Shown here in pieces: positions 25,005-35,385 of a DNA stretch of 64,000 nt. The stretch spans positions 2,250,577 through 2,314,576 of the forward strand of contig NZ_KB731324.1 in assembly GCF_000353285.1 (NCBI RefSeq), written 5' to 3'. The DNA comes from Leptolyngbya boryana PCC 6306. Lineage in GTDB: Bacteria > Cyanobacteriota > Cyanobacteriia > Leptolyngbyales > Leptolyngbyaceae. Under the pieces are notes generated by a model. That model was not told where the DNA came from. It searched no databases and saw nothing but the letters and a program-made list of their open reading frames with translations. The first letter of the stretch is position 1; each line of letters starts with the position of its first letter. The translations under genes were made by a program, and so were the position numbers.

Positions 25005-26507
25005 TTAAAGCCCCAAATCGACTGCAACTCGATGCGCGCAAGCAAAGCCCGAAAACGCGACTGCATTTAAGCCTTGTCCCGGAAATGTACTATCTCCCAC
25101 GCAATAAAGATTGGCGATCGCAGTCCGATTAAATGGCATTCCGAGCAATCCAGGCAATTTCCGTGCAGGAATCGGACCATAGGTGCCATTCTCCCGTCCT
25201 AAAAATCGTCGATGCGTTCTTGGGGTTCCGACTTCTTGGTAATCTAAGCCCTGAATTAAATTCGGGAAAAGTTGAGTTAAGCGATCGATTAATCGATTCG
25301 CTGCTGCCTCTTTTTTCGCCTTATATTCACTGGGTGAAAGATTCTCCCATTCCTGCATCCAACTGGGCGTAAAGGTATGCACAATATGATGTCCTTCAGG
25401 CGCTAAGCTCGGATCAAGCAAGGTTGGAATCGAAACAAAGATTGTGCCTTGTTCGGCTTCCATTTCATCCCAAGTTTCCAGCAAAATGTGATGACATTCT
25501 ACATCCGCAGGCAATGCTTCAGCTTTGACTCCTAAATGTAGACTCAAGAAACTAGGAGATTGTTGATAGCGTTGTTGCCATTTTGTTTCTGAGTTGGGCT
25601 TTTGCGATGCAGGAAGTAACTTTTCAAACGTATCCCATCGTGTTGCATTTGAAACCACTCTCTTGGCTCGCAATGTTTCACCGGATGCGAGTTTCACGCC
25701 GACTGCGCGATTGTTTTCAATCAAAATTTCTGTGACGCGCGTCTTGTATTTAATCTGACTACCCGCCTTTTCTAACCCTTCAACTAGCTTCTGCGCGATT
25801 TGTCCAACGCCACCTTTGGGATAGTTAATTCCGCCGTAATGGCGATCGCTAAACACCATGCCCGCATTGATCATCGGCGTACGATCGGCTGGCACAACTG
25901 ACCAGATATAGCACTCTGCATCGATGAACTTCAGCAATTGCGGATCGTGAATGTATCGGCGGGCAATATCTCCAGCATTCTGCGGCAAGTACTTAACTAA
26001 CCCTAAACAAGCAAAAGGATGCTGGAAAAACACTCGCGTCAAGTATCCCAATTCTTCAAGCGAGAGTAGCTCCATGACATTGAGACAGTTAAACACTTTC
26101 CAGCATTCATCATAAAACTGCCGAATGCCTTTCTCTTCATGGGGAAAGTAAGCGATCAATTCTTGGAGAAACTTCTCATAGTCTTTGTGAACTTTGAGAT
26201 CTAACCCATCGGGCAAATGATAGTGAACTTGTACCGGATCAGGAATTGTTTCGATCGACATTCCGACCCCATCCAATGCCCGAGTCAGTAAATTGGTTGT
26301 GCCTTTATCGCCAAATCCAAAAATCATGGATGCACCGACATCAAAGCGATATCCACTATCGCGATCGAAGTATCCAGCACTCCCACCCGGAATCAAATAC
26401 CGTTCTAAGACTAAAACATTTGCTCCTTTTGCCGCGAGTTGGGAAGCGGTGACTAATCCGCCAATGCCAGACCCAATCACAATTACGTCGTAGTCGGTAG
26501 AACTCAT
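25005..26507 (-). CDS. crtH: Carotenoid (prolycopene) isomerase CrtH
   Basis: 500 residues from ATG 26507 ([20 protein letters not shown]). It has the FAD-binding GXGXXG motif (about residues 12-17), the second phytoene-desaturase-type motif [15 protein letters not shown], and the C-terminal [22 protein letters not shown] segment. This is the CrtH/CRTISO type, which isomerises cis-carotenes to all-trans lycopene. An upstream in-frame extension to 26579 is not conserved. Its last 38 codons are duplicated at 24258-24374, with a toxin-antitoxin module in between. Confidence 0.94.
   Translation of the reverse strand: MSSTDYDVIVIGSGIGGLVTASQLAAKGANVLVLERYLIPGGSAGYFDRDSGYRFDVGASMIFGFGDKGTTNLLTRALDGVGMSIETIPDPVQVHYHLPDGLDLKVHKDYEKFLQELIAYFPHEEKGIRQFYDECWKVFNCLNVMELLSLEELGYLTRVFFQHPFACLGLVKYLPQNAGDIARRYIHDPQLLKFIDAECYIWSVVPADRTPMINAGMVFSDRHYGGINYPKGGVGQIAQKLVEGLEKAGSQIKYKTRVTEILIENNRAVGVKLASGETLRAKRVVSNATRWDTFEKLLPASQKPNSETKWQQRYQQSPSFLSLHLGVKAEALPADVECHHILLETWDEMEAEQGTIFVSIPTLLDPSLAPEGHHIVHTFTPSWMQEWENLSPSEYKAKKEAAANRLIDRLTQLFPNLIQGLDYQEVGTPRTHRRFLGRENGTYGPIPARKLPGLLGMPFNRTAIANLYCVGDSTFPGQGLNAVAFSGFACAHRVAVDLGL
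25008..25121. repeat. Functional copy of the duplicated crtH 3' end
   Basis: This 114-base segment is the coding 3' end of crtH and is the partner of 24261-24374. The two agree ungapped at about 99 of 114 positions and both end at a GCGATCGC octamer (25114-25121 here, 24367-24374 there). Sequence beyond the octamer is unrelated. Confidence 0.9.
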
Positions 26508-26584
26508 GAAATTTAGCGATCGCTCAACTTTACAGTTCTTAGTGTATAGGGATTTGGGGACGAAGTGGGGAGTCCCCAAATCTT

Positions 26585-27580
26585 CTACCCAACCTTCCCC
26601 CCTCCCATCAAATACAACAACGCCATCCGCACCGCTACCCCACTCGTTACCTGCTGCGAAATCAAACTCAGCACCGGATCATCCATCAAATCCGAACTGA
26701 TCTCAACGCCTCGATTCACCGGGCCGGGATGCAGCACTCTCACGTCTGGATTACACAGCTTTAAGCGATCGCGCGTGATCCCAAACTGTTGATGATACTC
26801 GCGCAAACTCGGCAACAGATGGCTGGTCATTCGTTCTTTTTGCAAGCGCAATGTCATGACAAAATCTGCATCAATTAGCGCAGGCTCTAATGTCCAATGA
26901 ATGAACAATTTTCGAGAAATTTCTGGATTGCTTGTTTTAACAAAATCCGCGAACTCTTTTGGCAGCAATGTCGGGGGCGCAGCTAAGTGAACTTCTGCTC
27001 CACTAGCAGTCAAGCTCCAAATGTTGGATCGAGCCACCCGAGAATGCAAGATATCGCCCACGATCGCAATTTTTTTGCCTTCGAGTAATGTCGATCGCGG
27101 TTTTTCGACATCCATCAACGAACAAATCGTAAACAGATCGAGCAAGGCTTGAGACGGATGTTCATGTTGTCCGTCACCTGCGTTGAGTACGCCGACTTTG
27201 ACATTTAAGCGATCCATTTCATCAGCGATCGCTTGTGGCACTCCGGCTTCTTTATGCCGAATCACCATCATGTCCGTTCCCATTGCTAAATATGTTTTAG
27301 CTGTATCGAGAATGGTTTCTCCTTTGGTAATCGAAGAAGTACTCGCAGCAAAGTTCAATGTATCAGCTGACAGACGTTTCGCTGCAAGTTCAAAACTACT
27401 GCGAGTTCGAGTCGAAGGTTCAAAAAACAAATTTGCCACGACTTGACCTTGCAGCGTCGGAACCTTTTTAGTACGACGAGTCAACACTTCTCGAAAACTA
27501 CTTGCAGTCTGCAAAACAGTGTTATATTCTTCAACCGAAAAATCGGCAAGCGATAAAACGTGGCGACGATTCCAAGACAT
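26585..27580 (-). CDS. pyrB: Aspartate carbamoyltransferase catalytic subunit
   Basis: 331 residues from ATG 27580. It shows [18 protein letters not shown] (carbamoyl phosphate loop), [11 protein letters not shown] and [14 protein letters not shown], all diagnostic of PyrB. The enzyme makes carbamoyl aspartate in pyrimidine biosynthesis. It stands alone; no pyrI is adjacent. A GTG start three codons upstream is open. It is 77 bases downstream of crtH's start in leftward order and could share its transcript, but no promoter was identified. Confidence 0.97.
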   Translation of the reverse strand: MSWNRRHVLSLADFSVEEYNTVLQTASSFREVLTRRTKKVPTLQGQVVANLFFEPSTRTRSSFELAAKRLSADTLNFAASTSSITKGETILDTAKTYLAMGTDMMVIRHKEAGVPQAIADEMDRLNVKVGVLNAGDGQHEHPSQALLDLFTICSLMDVEKPRSTLLEGKKIAIVGDILHSRVARSNIWSLTASGAEVHLAAPPTLLPKEFADFVKTSNPEISRKLFIHWTLEPALIDADFVMTLRLQKERMTSHLLPSLREYHQQFGITRDRLKLCNPDVRVLHPGPVNRGVEISSDLMDDPVLSLISQQVTSGVAVRMALLYLMGGGKVG

Positions 27581-27838
27581 GACTGACACTCGACAATCAA
27601 AAAGCGTCCTAATGATACGTCATCATGAAGAGCATCCGATTTTTTTGAACAAATTAATTTGCCCAAATGTGCAACACTGTTTTTGCAAAACGATGATTTG
27701 CTTTAGACGGAAGCGTTGATTTTTAGCTGGCATGTACAGATGAATGAATTGCATTCAAAATTTCTTGAAAGAGAACGGATCGTCGCATGGGAAGTTTTTA
27801 TTTTCACGAGAACAACTGCTTGAATGCTTTCAAAGCCT

Positions 27839-29191
27839 TTAAACTCCAAGCTTCAACACATTCAAACTGAATGTAATCAGAGTCAGGAAGGTAATAAAGC
27901 CGATCGTATCGAGCAATGTCGTCACCAATGGGCCACTCACCAACGCTGGATCAAGGTTCAATCGCTTCAAGCCCATCGGTAGCAGCGTTCCCAACGTCAC
28001 AGCAACAATGCTATTTGATGCCATCACAAAGCCCGCTACAAATCCAACCCACCGTTCCTCCGGCTTTGTCCAAATCAACGACAGCAATAACATCGTCAAT
28101 CCCAGCGCCAATGCCGTTCCAACTCCTGCAATCAATTCTTTTCGCAGAATTTTCATCGTATCTTTTGAAGATACTTCTCCAACGCCGAGCGATCGAATCG
28201 TCACCGTCAACGCCTGAATTCCGACCGTTCCGCCCGTATTCGAGAACAAAGGCATAATCACCGCCAAAACTGGAACAGCCGCGATCGTCGTTTGAAACGG
28301 CGCGATTGCACTCGACGCTCCAATATAAAGCGCCATAATTCCTAACAACCAAGGCAACCGATTGCGAAGTTTATCGATCGGCAGCGACAGCGAAGACTCA
28401 TCGCCACCGCCACCGCCAAGTTTTTGGATATCCTCGGTTGCTTCTTGTTCGAGAATATCGACGACATCATCGACCGTGATAATTCCAACTAGACGATCTT
28501 CGCGATCGACAACCGGAACCGCTAGCAAGTCATAGCGCTTCATTAACTGCGCGACTTCTTCTTGCTGCATTTCAGTCCGGGCTTTGATCACACGATCGCT
28601 GCCAATGTCCTCAATTCTGGCATCCGGGATCGAAAATAATAATTGTCGCAGCGAAACCACCTGCTTCAGCTTGCGGTTATTATCCGTGACGTAAGCGTAG
28701 TAAATCGTTTCCTTATCTCGGTCAGCGAGTCGAATCTTACTCAACGCCTCGCCCACCGTCAGTCCTTCTCGCAAGCGGACATACTCGGTCGTCATCACCC
28801 GACCTGCTGTCCCCTCGGCGTACCCCAAAATTGTTGCCGTCGCCTGCCGTTCTTCTGGACTCAGTTGTTGAACAAGCCGTTTGACAATCCCCGCAGGCAA
28901 TTCATCAAATAATTCTGCGCGATCGTCAGGACGCATCGATTCGACAATTTGACAAACCTGGATATTGTGCAGCGAACCGATCAGCGATTCGCGCACATCC
29001 GGTGGCAAATACTCGAAGACATCCGTTGCCTGAGTTTTATTTAATAAGCGAAATGTAATGGCTCGTTGTTCAGGAGCCAGGTCAGAAATATAGTCGCCTA
29101 CATCGATCGCAGGCAGTTCGTTTAGCTCTAACTTTAAGCGATTGAGATCCGAGATACGATCGAGCGTTGCCCGACTGTCTTGAGTCAGCAT
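27839..29191 (-). CDS. mgtE: MgtE-type magnesium transporter
   Basis: 450 residues. The N-terminal superhelical domain (LPPDVRESLIGSLHNIQ, PDDRAELFDELPAGIVKRLVQQL) is followed by two CBS domains: TEYVRLREGLTVGEALSKIR and RYDLLAVPVVDREDRLVGIITVDDVVDILE. A membrane domain of about five helices follows, with GNTGGTVGIQALTVTIRSL. MgtE is a Mg2+-gated Mg2+ channel. The start is ATG at 29191. With corA it makes two magnesium transport genes in the window. Confidence 0.96.
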   Translation of the reverse strand: MLTQDSRATLDRISDLNRLKLELNELPAIDVGDYISDLAPEQRAITFRLLNKTQATDVFEYLPPDVRESLIGSLHNIQVCQIVESMRPDDRAELFDELPAGIVKRLVQQLSPEERQATATILGYAEGTAGRVMTTEYVRLREGLTVGEALSKIRLADRDKETIYYAYVTDNNRKLKQVVSLRQLLFSIPDARIEDIGSDRVIKARTEMQQEEVAQLMKRYDLLAVPVVDREDRLVGIITVDDVVDILEQEATEDIQKLGGGGGDESSLSLPIDKLRNRLPWLLGIMALYIGASSAIAPFQTTIAAVPVLAVIMPLFSNTGGTVGIQALTVTIRSLGVGEVSSKDTMKILRKELIAGVGTALALGLTMLLLSLIWTKPEERWVGFVAGFVMASNSIVAVTLGTLLPMGLKRLNLDPALVSGPLVTTLLDTIGFITFLTLITFSLNVLKLGV

Positions 29192-29493
29192 CTAACTTTC
29201 CCTCCATAATCTTCCGCGCGCTGGAAGACCTCAGAGGGTAACCAGGCTAGGAAATGCGTGTTGTGTTGCCTAAATGGACGTCGTCCATGAAATTAAAAAA
29301 AATCAACATCAATACCAGTTGCAGGCATTGCTACGCTTATGCTACCCCTGAAACAGCAATTTCACAATCTGTACAAGCGCATAAGATAGAAAATCCTATC
29401 TTTAGTCGAAAGAGACGCAGCACGATGCTCTACCGAGATTGGTATAGTTTCTCTTTCCAAGTACGGAAGCAAAAACAGGAAAATCATACGACG
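29192..29493. other. Intergenic region with a perfect palindrome
   Basis: About 300 bases between divergent mgtE and the 29494 lipoprotein. A perfect 15-base palindrome with one central base, ATGGACG-T-CGTCCAT, lies at 29274-29288 and could be a regulator site. A long open frame runs through to 29494, but its peptide is not protein-like and the true gene begins at the lipoprotein signal. A TATAGT at 29443-29448 could be a -10 box. No RNA gene was recognised. Confidence 0.4.
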
Positions 29494-29979
29494 ATGATGC
29501 GCAATCTATTTCTCTTGGGTGCCGTATTGCTGACACTGAGTAGCTGTCGATCGCCCGACCCGATCAAACTCGAAATATCTCCTTCCCCAGTTGCAGCTTC
29601 TCCGGTTGCTAAACCCACAACGAAAGGAAAGACGCTGACGATCAACATCTATCAGATTGATAGCGAATGCAATAAATTCAAAACGACCAAGGCAACCGTT
29701 CCTGCGAGTCAGCCCGTGACTCAAGCGATCGCTCAAACTTTAGAAAAAGCAAACAGTGAAAGTTTGGATGTTGCAGGATATCGCGTTAAAGTCAAATCTA
29801 GAGTGGCGACCGTCGATTTCCGTCCGGTTCCAAATGCACGAAAATCCTTAACCACGCTTGCGAACTGCGAACAACTTGCTTTATTTGGCAGTGTGCGACG
29901 CACGCTCACGCAAAATCCAGCCCTGAAAATTAAATCAGTCCGATTTACCGATCGCGGACAATTGATTAAACCGCAATAG
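29494..29979 (+). CDS. Predicted lipoprotein, GerMN-like domain
   Basis: 161 residues from ATG 29494 (MMRNLFLLGAVLLTLSSCRS), with the lipobox LSSC. A Ser/Pro/Ala-rich linker leads to a domain with KTLTINIYQIDSECN, VPASQPVTQAIAQTLEKANSE, and CEQLALFGSVRRTLTQNP. This resembles GerMN (sporulation and spore germination) domains, which in cyanobacteria occur in envelope lipoproteins of unknown role. Two Cys (Cys in SECN and CEQLAL) could pair. Longer in-frame starts upstream are not supported. Confidence 0.75.
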   Translation: MMRNLFLLGAVLLTLSSCRSPDPIKLEISPSPVAASPVAKPTTKGKTLTINIYQIDSECNKFKTTKATVPASQPVTQAIAQTLEKANSESLDVAGYRVKVKSRVATVDFRPVPNARKSLTTLANCEQLALFGSVRRTLTQNPALKIKSVRFTDRGQLIKPQ

Positions 29980-30126
29980 TCTCTCCTTGGGTAAATCTGT
30001 GATTAATCTGTGATTTGATAAACTTTCAGCAATCTGGCTCTAAAATCGTTCACAGTTCGTAGCATCACTTTGTATTGTTGCTCCTGTACACTCATAAATA
30101 AAAGATTCAAAAGGTTGTAAGCGATT

Positions 30127-30249
30127 ATGGATGTAAAACTCGTCTTACTAGTTCTCAGCGTCGTATTTACCGTCGCTTGTCTGTTCTTTGGCACGCGCAA
30201 TGGGTTTTATGATACCGATAACTATCACGGCAATGGTTCCGCACACTAA
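30127..30249 (+). CDS. 40-residue single-span membrane peptide
   Basis: ATG 30127 to TAA 30249 encodes 40 residues: a hydrophobic helix (VKLVLLVLSVVFTVACLFFG) and a polar tail (TRNGFYDTDNYHGNGSAH). The composition, clean boundaries and isolated position fit a small cyanobacterial membrane protein, such as a minor photosynthetic or NDH-1 complex subunit, but I cannot name it. A weak GTAAGCG precedes the ATG. It lies 147 bases after the lipoprotein and 90 before the metallo-hydrolase, all rightward. Confidence 0.7.
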   Translation: MDVKLVLLVLSVVFTVACLFFGTRNGFYDTDNYHGNGSAH

Positions 30250-30339
30250 TCTCCAGAAAGCAGAATTCTGAGTTGCCCAATCCGTTCTCGGAATTCCGCC
30301 TTCTCTCCGCCGAATTCTGAATCGTTTTAGGGTGAATTC

Positions 30340-31983
30340 GTGACGCAACTGGACTGTTTTCCCTACGGTGCGGGACATGGCGACGAGGGAGTCGCACTCT
30401 TAGTTCGGATGGGTCCCTATCGGATTTTGCTGGATTGCGGACTCCCCGATATTTCCGCGCTCTCTGATAGTGCAGCCCCGCTCCCGGCAGACGTGGTTCT
30501 CTGCAGCCATGCCCATCCTGATCATGCTCAAGGCTTGCTTGCCTTATATCGATCGTTTCCCAAACTGCCAATTTACGCCAGCGAAGCAACCACTCAACTG
30601 TTGCCGCTCAACTGGATGGATGAGGCGGACAAAGTGCCGCAATTTGTCCAGGCTTTGCCTTGGCGATCGCCAGTTGAGTTTCAAGATGGTCTGACGGCTG
30701 AACTGTTTCCGGCGGGACATCTGCCAGGAGCAGCAGCGATTTTATTAACCTATGCGCCGAGTACGGGAGAACGTCCTTGCAGTGTTCTCTATACCGGAGA
30801 TTTTTTCCTGTCGAATTCTCGATTAGTAGAAGGACTGCGCCTGGAAGAATTACGCGGATTGCATCCCGATGTCGTGATTATTGAAGGAACTTACGGCACG
30901 GCTCGATTTCCCCATCGACGACAGCAGGAAAATCAACTTGCAGAAAGAATCAGCCGAGCATTAAGCGATCGACATTCTGTTTTACTGCCCACTCCGATGA
31001 TTGGATTGGGGCAAGAGTTGCTGATGTTGCTCAGAAGCCATCATTCGTTTACAGGGCGGGATCTCGATATTTGGGTCGATGGCATGGTCGCGGCGGGCTG
31101 TGATGCGTATTTAGATTTGCTGCCTCATCTGCCTGCTTCTGTGCAAAACTTTGCGCGTCATCAGTCTTTGTTTTGGGACGATCGCGTGCGTCCGAGAGTG
31201 CGACGATTGCATCCAGAACAGCGATCGACGGTCAGCGCGTCTCCGTGCATTGTGCTGACCGATTTCTCAGTCAATTGGGATGAGTTCTTTGACGATCAGC
31301 CAGAACGTTGGCTCACTTTACTACCGCAGAACCTTGAAGGATCTGTCTTTAACATTCCTCAGAACTATGCAGTCGAAACCTACCTGCTCGCACAGCATTG
31401 TGATGGCGCAAGCACGACGCAATTTATTCACAATCTGCGCCCTCAACACGTAATTTTCGTCCACGGAAATCCGAGCTATTTGACAGATTTAACAGGACTC
31501 GATGAGTTGCACAATCGCTACCATCTGCATTGTCCTGCATCCGGCACGCTCGTTGAGTTACCGATCGGAGAAACATTCTTACAGCCTGTCTTGCCGGAGA
31601 CAACTTACGAAGGAGAAATTACAGAACTGGCAACAGAAGTCATCGTCTCTTTACCCGAGGCAATTACGGCTGATCCGCGCTGGCGATCGCTGTCTGACAC
31701 TGGATTAATCGAAGCGCGTTGGCAAGGACAGGATTTAATCTTGCGGGGATTGAATCAGCGAGAATTGATGAATCAAGATCGATCGTCGATTTGGTTAGAA
31801 GAAGCTGAAAGAGATAGCTGTTTTCGCTGTCGGCATTTCCGAGGGCAACGCTGTTGGAATCCAGCATCGCCCTTGTTTAATTTCAAAGTCACGCCGGAGG
31901 GATATTGTCCCGCGTTTGAGTCGGCGCGAACCGAGCTTGATCCACAGCCGACTCAACAAGATGCAGATCACGCACCGGGATAG
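30340..31983 (+). CDS. Metallo-beta-lactamase-fold hydrolase with Cys-rich C-terminus
   Basis: 547 residues from GTG 30340 with AGGGTG upstream. HAHPDHAQG (about 56-64) is the metal-binding motif, [11 protein letters not shown] and YTGDFF follow, and the middle VILPTP-like and HGNPSY parts suggest a beta-CASP RNase-type arrangement similar to CPSF73/RNase J relatives. The C-terminus adds a distinct [14 protein letters not shown] and CPAF set of four Cys and His, which could bind metal. Its stop overlaps the msrA stop by 16 bases (convergent). The substrate is unknown; an RNA-processing role is a family-based guess. Confidence 0.82.
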   Translation: MTQLDCFPYGAGHGDEGVALLVRMGPYRILLDCGLPDISALSDSAAPLPADVVLCSHAHPDHAQGLLALYRSFPKLPIYASEATTQLLPLNWMDEADKVPQFVQALPWRSPVEFQDGLTAELFPAGHLPGAAAILLTYAPSTGERPCSVLYTGDFFLSNSRLVEGLRLEELRGLHPDVVIIEGTYGTARFPHRRQQENQLAERISRALSDRHSVLLPTPMIGLGQELLMLLRSHHSFTGRDLDIWVDGMVAAGCDAYLDLLPHLPASVQNFARHQSLFWDDRVRPRVRRLHPEQRSTVSASPCIVLTDFSVNWDEFFDDQPERWLTLLPQNLEGSVFNIPQNYAVETYLLAQHCDGASTTQFIHNLRPQHVIFVHGNPSYLTDLTGLDELHNRYHLHCPASGTLVELPIGETFLQPVLPETTYEGEITELATEVIVSLPEAITADPRWRSLSDTGLIEARWQGQDLILRGLNQRELMNQDRSSIWLEEAERDSCFRCRHFRGQRCWNPASPLFNFKVTPEGYCPAFESARTELDPQPTQQDADHAPG

Positions 31984-32612
31984 CAGACTTTTGTACCACC
32001 TAAGCCACAGTAGCCATTGGGATTTTTAGCCAAATATTGCTGATGATAAGCTTCTGCGTAGTAAAACTCTGGTGCGTCCAGAATTTCGGTCGTGATGGCT
32101 TTGTAGCCTGCTTTCGCCAGTTCCGCCTGATAGGTTTTCAGAGAAGCCTCGGCGAACTGACGCTGCTCATCCGAATAGACATAAATGCCCGATCGATATT
32201 GCGTTCCCGCATCATTGCCTTGGCGCATTCCCTGAGTCGGATCATGGCTTTCCCAGAAGACCTTCAGAAGTTGCTCGTAGCTGATTTTTTTCGGGTCATA
32301 GACGACGAGAACGACTTCATTATGTCCAGTCATGCCAGAACACACTTCTTGATAAGTTGGATTCGGCGTGTATCCGGCTGCATACCCGACGGCGGTTGTG
32401 TAAACGCCTTCTTGCTGCCAGAATTTGCGTTCTGCACCCCAGAAGCATCCTAATCCGAAAACGGCGGTTTCCAGACCTGCGGGAAACGGCGCTTGCAAAG
32501 GATGACCATTGACAAAGTGCTTCTCAGGAACGGGCATCTTTTCCGATCGCCCTTTTAAAGCCTCACTCTGCGACGGCATCGCTGATTTTTTCCCAAATCC
32601 AAATAACACCAT
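31968..32612 (-). CDS. msrA: Peptide methionine sulfoxide reductase MsrA
   Basis: 214 residues from ATG 32612 ([17 protein letters not shown]). The catalytic [11 protein letters not shown] motif holds the active Cys, and [25 protein letters not shown] plus the C-terminal resolving Cys (near KVCYPGA) match MsrA. The enzyme reduces S-methionine sulfoxide in damaged proteins. A GTG four codons upstream is an alternative. It overlaps the convergent hydrolase gene by 16 bases. Confidence 0.96.
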   Translation of the reverse strand: MVLFGFGKKSAMPSQSEALKGRSEKMPVPEKHFVNGHPLQAPFPAGLETAVFGLGCFWGAERKFWQQEGVYTTAVGYAAGYTPNPTYQEVCSGMTGHNEVVLVVYDPKKISYEQLLKVFWESHDPTQGMRQGNDAGTQYRSGIYVYSDEQRQFAEASLKTYQAELAKAGYKAITTEILDAPEFYYAEAYHQQYLAKNPNGYCGLGGTKVCYPGA

Positions 32613-32894
32613 TGATTTTGACACTCACGTTATTTTCCTCGGATTCTAACGCGATCGCTGATGGGGATTGCAGTGTGGATTGCCGATGTATGCAGTATCA
32701 TGCTTTGAATCGCATCGGCAAAATCTAGCCTGAAATTCAGAATTTTCAGAATACTAAGATTTGTGTTCATATCCTCAGCCAGACCTGCATTTTCAAGAAA
32801 AATCAGGTTAAATCTAAAGAAAGTATTAAGTTATTAAAATTTCGTCGTTTTTGCCCTGTTATCAAAGTGTTCTTATCGTTTAGGAGCGGTTTCA

Positions 32895-33500
32895 ATGCAG
32901 CTAGTCCCCAGACCGTCTCACTCCTCCTTTCCGGAAAATTCTTCTTTAGGCAAAACTTCTCAATACAAACAACTGATTCCCTCTGATCCAGAAGAACGAG
33001 TCGTCATCCTGATTGATGGTGCAAACCTGTTTTATGCAGCGATGCAGCTTGGCATGGAGATTGACTATACTCGCCTCTTACAATGCCTAACCGGAGATCG
33101 ATCGCTAGTTCGCGCCTATTTCTACACCGGAGTCGATCGCGCGAACGAAAAGCAACAGCGATTTCTCTTATGGATGCGCCATAACGGATTCCGGGTTGTC
33201 TCTAAAGAGCTAATTCAGCACCCAGATGGCTCCAAAAAAGCGGATCTCAACATTGAAATGGCGGTGGATATGATCACCCTTTCCCAGCACTGTGACACGA
33301 TCATCTTGCTCAGCGGCACAGGCGACCTCACCTATGCCGTTGATCATGTGTCCTATCGCGGAGTCAAAATCGAGGTCGTTAGCCTACCGACGATGACCAG
33401 TGACAGCTTGATTCATGTGTCGGATCACTTTATCGATCTCACCCACCTCAAACCCAATATTGAGAAGCTCCGTCCCGCTCAAGAGCGAATACCCGACTGA
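32895..33500 (+). CDS. LabA-like NYN domain protein
   Basis: 201 residues. The NYN (PIN-like) domain starts VVILIDGANLFYAAMQLGMEIDYTRLLQ, with conserved Asp residues, and continues to KKADLNIEMAVDMITLSQ, DTIILLSGTGDLTYAVDHVSYRG and ending SDSLIHVSDHFIDLT. Acidic residues in NYN domains bind metal and can cut RNA. LabA relatives in cyanobacteria repress circadian output. A basic 40-residue N-terminal tail precedes the domain. AGGAG lies nine bases before the ATG. The stop overlaps the convergent ABC transporter stop by 22 bases. Confidence 0.9.
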   Translation: MQLVPRPSHSSFPENSSLGKTSQYKQLIPSDPEERVVILIDGANLFYAAMQLGMEIDYTRLLQCLTGDRSLVRAYFYTGVDRANEKQQRFLLWMRHNGFRVVSKELIQHPDGSKKADLNIEMAVDMITLSQHCDTIILLSGTGDLTYAVDHVSYRGVKIEVVSLPTMTSDSLIHVSDHFIDLTHLKPNIEKLRPAQERIPD

Positions 33501-35254
33501 ACTCGCCACAAGGCAGCATAAACGCCATCATGAGCCAGTAATTCTTCATGCGTTCCTTGCTCCACAATGCGCCCATACTCCATTACATAAATGCAGTGTG
33601 CCTGTCGAATTGTCGAGAGACGATGCGCGATCGCAATCGTCGTGCGATGTTGGGTGATCGTATCCAGTGATCGCTGAATGGCTGCCTCAGTCTCGTTATC
33701 GACTGCAGAGGTTGCTTCATCCAAAATCAAGATAGGTGGATCTTTCAGAATGGCACGCGCGATCGCCAGTCTTTGTCTTTGCCCACCCGATAATTTCTGA
33801 CCGCGTTCTCCAACGATCGTGTCATACCCTTGGGGTAAAGCTTCGATGAATTCATGCGCTTCAGCGAGTTTCGCAGCTTGCATAATTTCTGCACGACTCG
33901 CCTCAAAACTGCCATATGCAATGTTTTCCGCCACCGTTCCATGAAACAGGAAAACCTCTTGACTAACCCAACCAATACAGCGTCTCAGATCCCGGAGTTG
34001 CAGCTCTCGAATATCAATTCCATCAATCAGAATTTGCCCTTGCTGAATTTCATAAAATCGCAGCAGCAATTTGACTAAGGTGCTTTTCCCTGAACCCGTC
34101 GCGCCGACAATGCCAATCGTCTGTCCCGCCGGAAGATGCAGAGAAAGATTCGTCAAGGCAGGCGTGCGATCTGGGTATGCAAAAGTAATGTCTCGAATCT
34201 CCACTTCGCCTCGAACTTGATGGGTCGGAAAAGCTCGATTTCCAGTGGGAATTGCGATCGGTGTATCGAGCAAATTCATGACGCGGTTAATCGATGCCAT
34301 CGCTCGCTGATATTGATCCAAGGTCTGTCCCAATTGCGTAAAGGGCCACAACAACCGTTGGATAATGAACACCATAAATCCATATGTTCCAACCGATAGC
34401 CGACCATTTGCTGCTTCCAATCCGCCGAGAAACAAGGTTGCAGTAAATCCAACCAGAATCACAAATCGAATCAACGGCACGAATGCAGCAGAAAGTGCGA
34501 TCGCGTTTCGATTACTGCGGCGATACGCTTCACTCTCAATGCCAACTCGTTCGAGTTCATAATCCTCAGCCGTAAAGCTTTTAATCGTTGCAATCCCTGA
34601 CAAGTTATTTGCCAATCTGGCATTGATCAAGCCTGACTTCTGTCGCACATCGGCATAGCGAGGGGCAAGCATTTTCTGAAACACCAACGTGCCCCAAATA
34701 ATGAATGGAATCGGCAACATTGCCAGCCATGAAACCGAAGGTGCAAAGGCAATGAACGTTCCACCGACGAGCAATACAGTCGTGAAGAATTGCAGAATCT
34801 GATTGGCACCACTATCGAGAAAGCGCTCAAGCTGATTGATATCGTCATTGAGAATGGCAAGTAAATTGCCTGTTGTCTCAGTTTCAAAAAAGCTTAGCTC
34901 TAACTCTTGCAAATGCTGATAGGCATCGAGCCGCAAATCATGCTGCATGGTTTGGGCGAGATCTCGCCATTGTCGATCGTAGAAATATTCAAACAGGGAT
35001 TCTAACCCCCAAATCAATAAGGTCAGAAATGAAATGACCGTTAACTGTCCTGGAATGCTTTTCACCCCAAGTTGAGCAATCCAAGATTGATCCCGCTTAA
35101 CGACGATATCCACTGCAATCCCAATCAGATAAGGAGGCGCAAGGTCAAATGCCTTATTGAGAACAGAGTTGAGACTCGCTTGTAGTGCTTGAGAACGGTA
35201 AATGCGATCGTAGTTAAACAACCGTTGCAGTGGGTGAGGCTTCTTCTGAGTCAT
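33479..35254 (-). CDS. ABC exporter, fused permease and ATPase
   Basis: 591 residues. Six N-terminal membrane helices (about 1-330) are followed by a nucleotide-binding domain with Walker A GATGSGKST (about 385-393), the signature LSGGQRQRLAIARAI and Walker B ILILDEATSAVD. It is a half transporter of the MsbA/lipid A exporter type and acts as a dimer. The substrate is not shown. It is leftward, convergent with the NYN gene by 22 bases, and its start at 35254 is 64 bases from a terminator hairpin. Confidence 0.93.
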   Translation of the reverse strand: MTQKKPHPLQRLFNYDRIYRSQALQASLNSVLNKAFDLAPPYLIGIAVDIVVKRDQSWIAQLGVKSIPGQLTVISFLTLLIWGLESLFEYFYDRQWRDLAQTMQHDLRLDAYQHLQELELSFFETETTGNLLAILNDDINQLERFLDSGANQILQFFTTVLLVGGTFIAFAPSVSWLAMLPIPFIIWGTLVFQKMLAPRYADVRQKSGLINARLANNLSGIATIKSFTAEDYELERVGIESEAYRRSNRNAIALSAAFVPLIRFVILVGFTATLFLGGLEAANGRLSVGTYGFMVFIIQRLLWPFTQLGQTLDQYQRAMASINRVMNLLDTPIAIPTGNRAFPTHQVRGEVEIRDITFAYPDRTPALTNLSLHLPAGQTIGIVGATGSGKSTLVKLLLRFYEIQQGQILIDGIDIRELQLRDLRRCIGWVSQEVFLFHGTVAENIAYGSFEASRAEIMQAAKLAEAHEFIEALPQGYDTIVGERGQKLSGGQRQRLAIARAILKDPPILILDEATSAVDNETEAAIQRSLDTITQHRTTIAIAHRLSTIRQAHCIYVMEYGRIVEQGTHEELLAHDGVYAALWRVQSGIRS

Positions 35255-35317
35255 AGCAACGTGATTTTAGGAAATCTCACCATACTACAACTTGTGGTAT
35301 CGCATTTCAACAAACAA

Positions 35318-35348
35318 ATAGAGAGATGTAGCGCTTACATCTCTCTAT
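35318..35348 (-). terminator. Terminator of the small secreted protein gene
   Basis: A perfect 13-bp stem (35318-35330 with 35336-35348) around a GCGCT loop, followed on the minus strand by a T-rich stretch (TTTGTTTGTTG). It lies 38 bases beyond the stop of the gene at 35386 and 64 bases before the ABC exporter start. Confidence 0.7.
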
Positions 35349-35385
35349 AAAATATCCTCACAGAGAAAAATTGTAATTGACAATG

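Noticed and set aside
29254..29493. Upstream extension of the GerMN-like lipoprotein ORF
   Set aside because: The 80 extra residues are not protein-like, and a clear lipoprotein signal begins at 29494.
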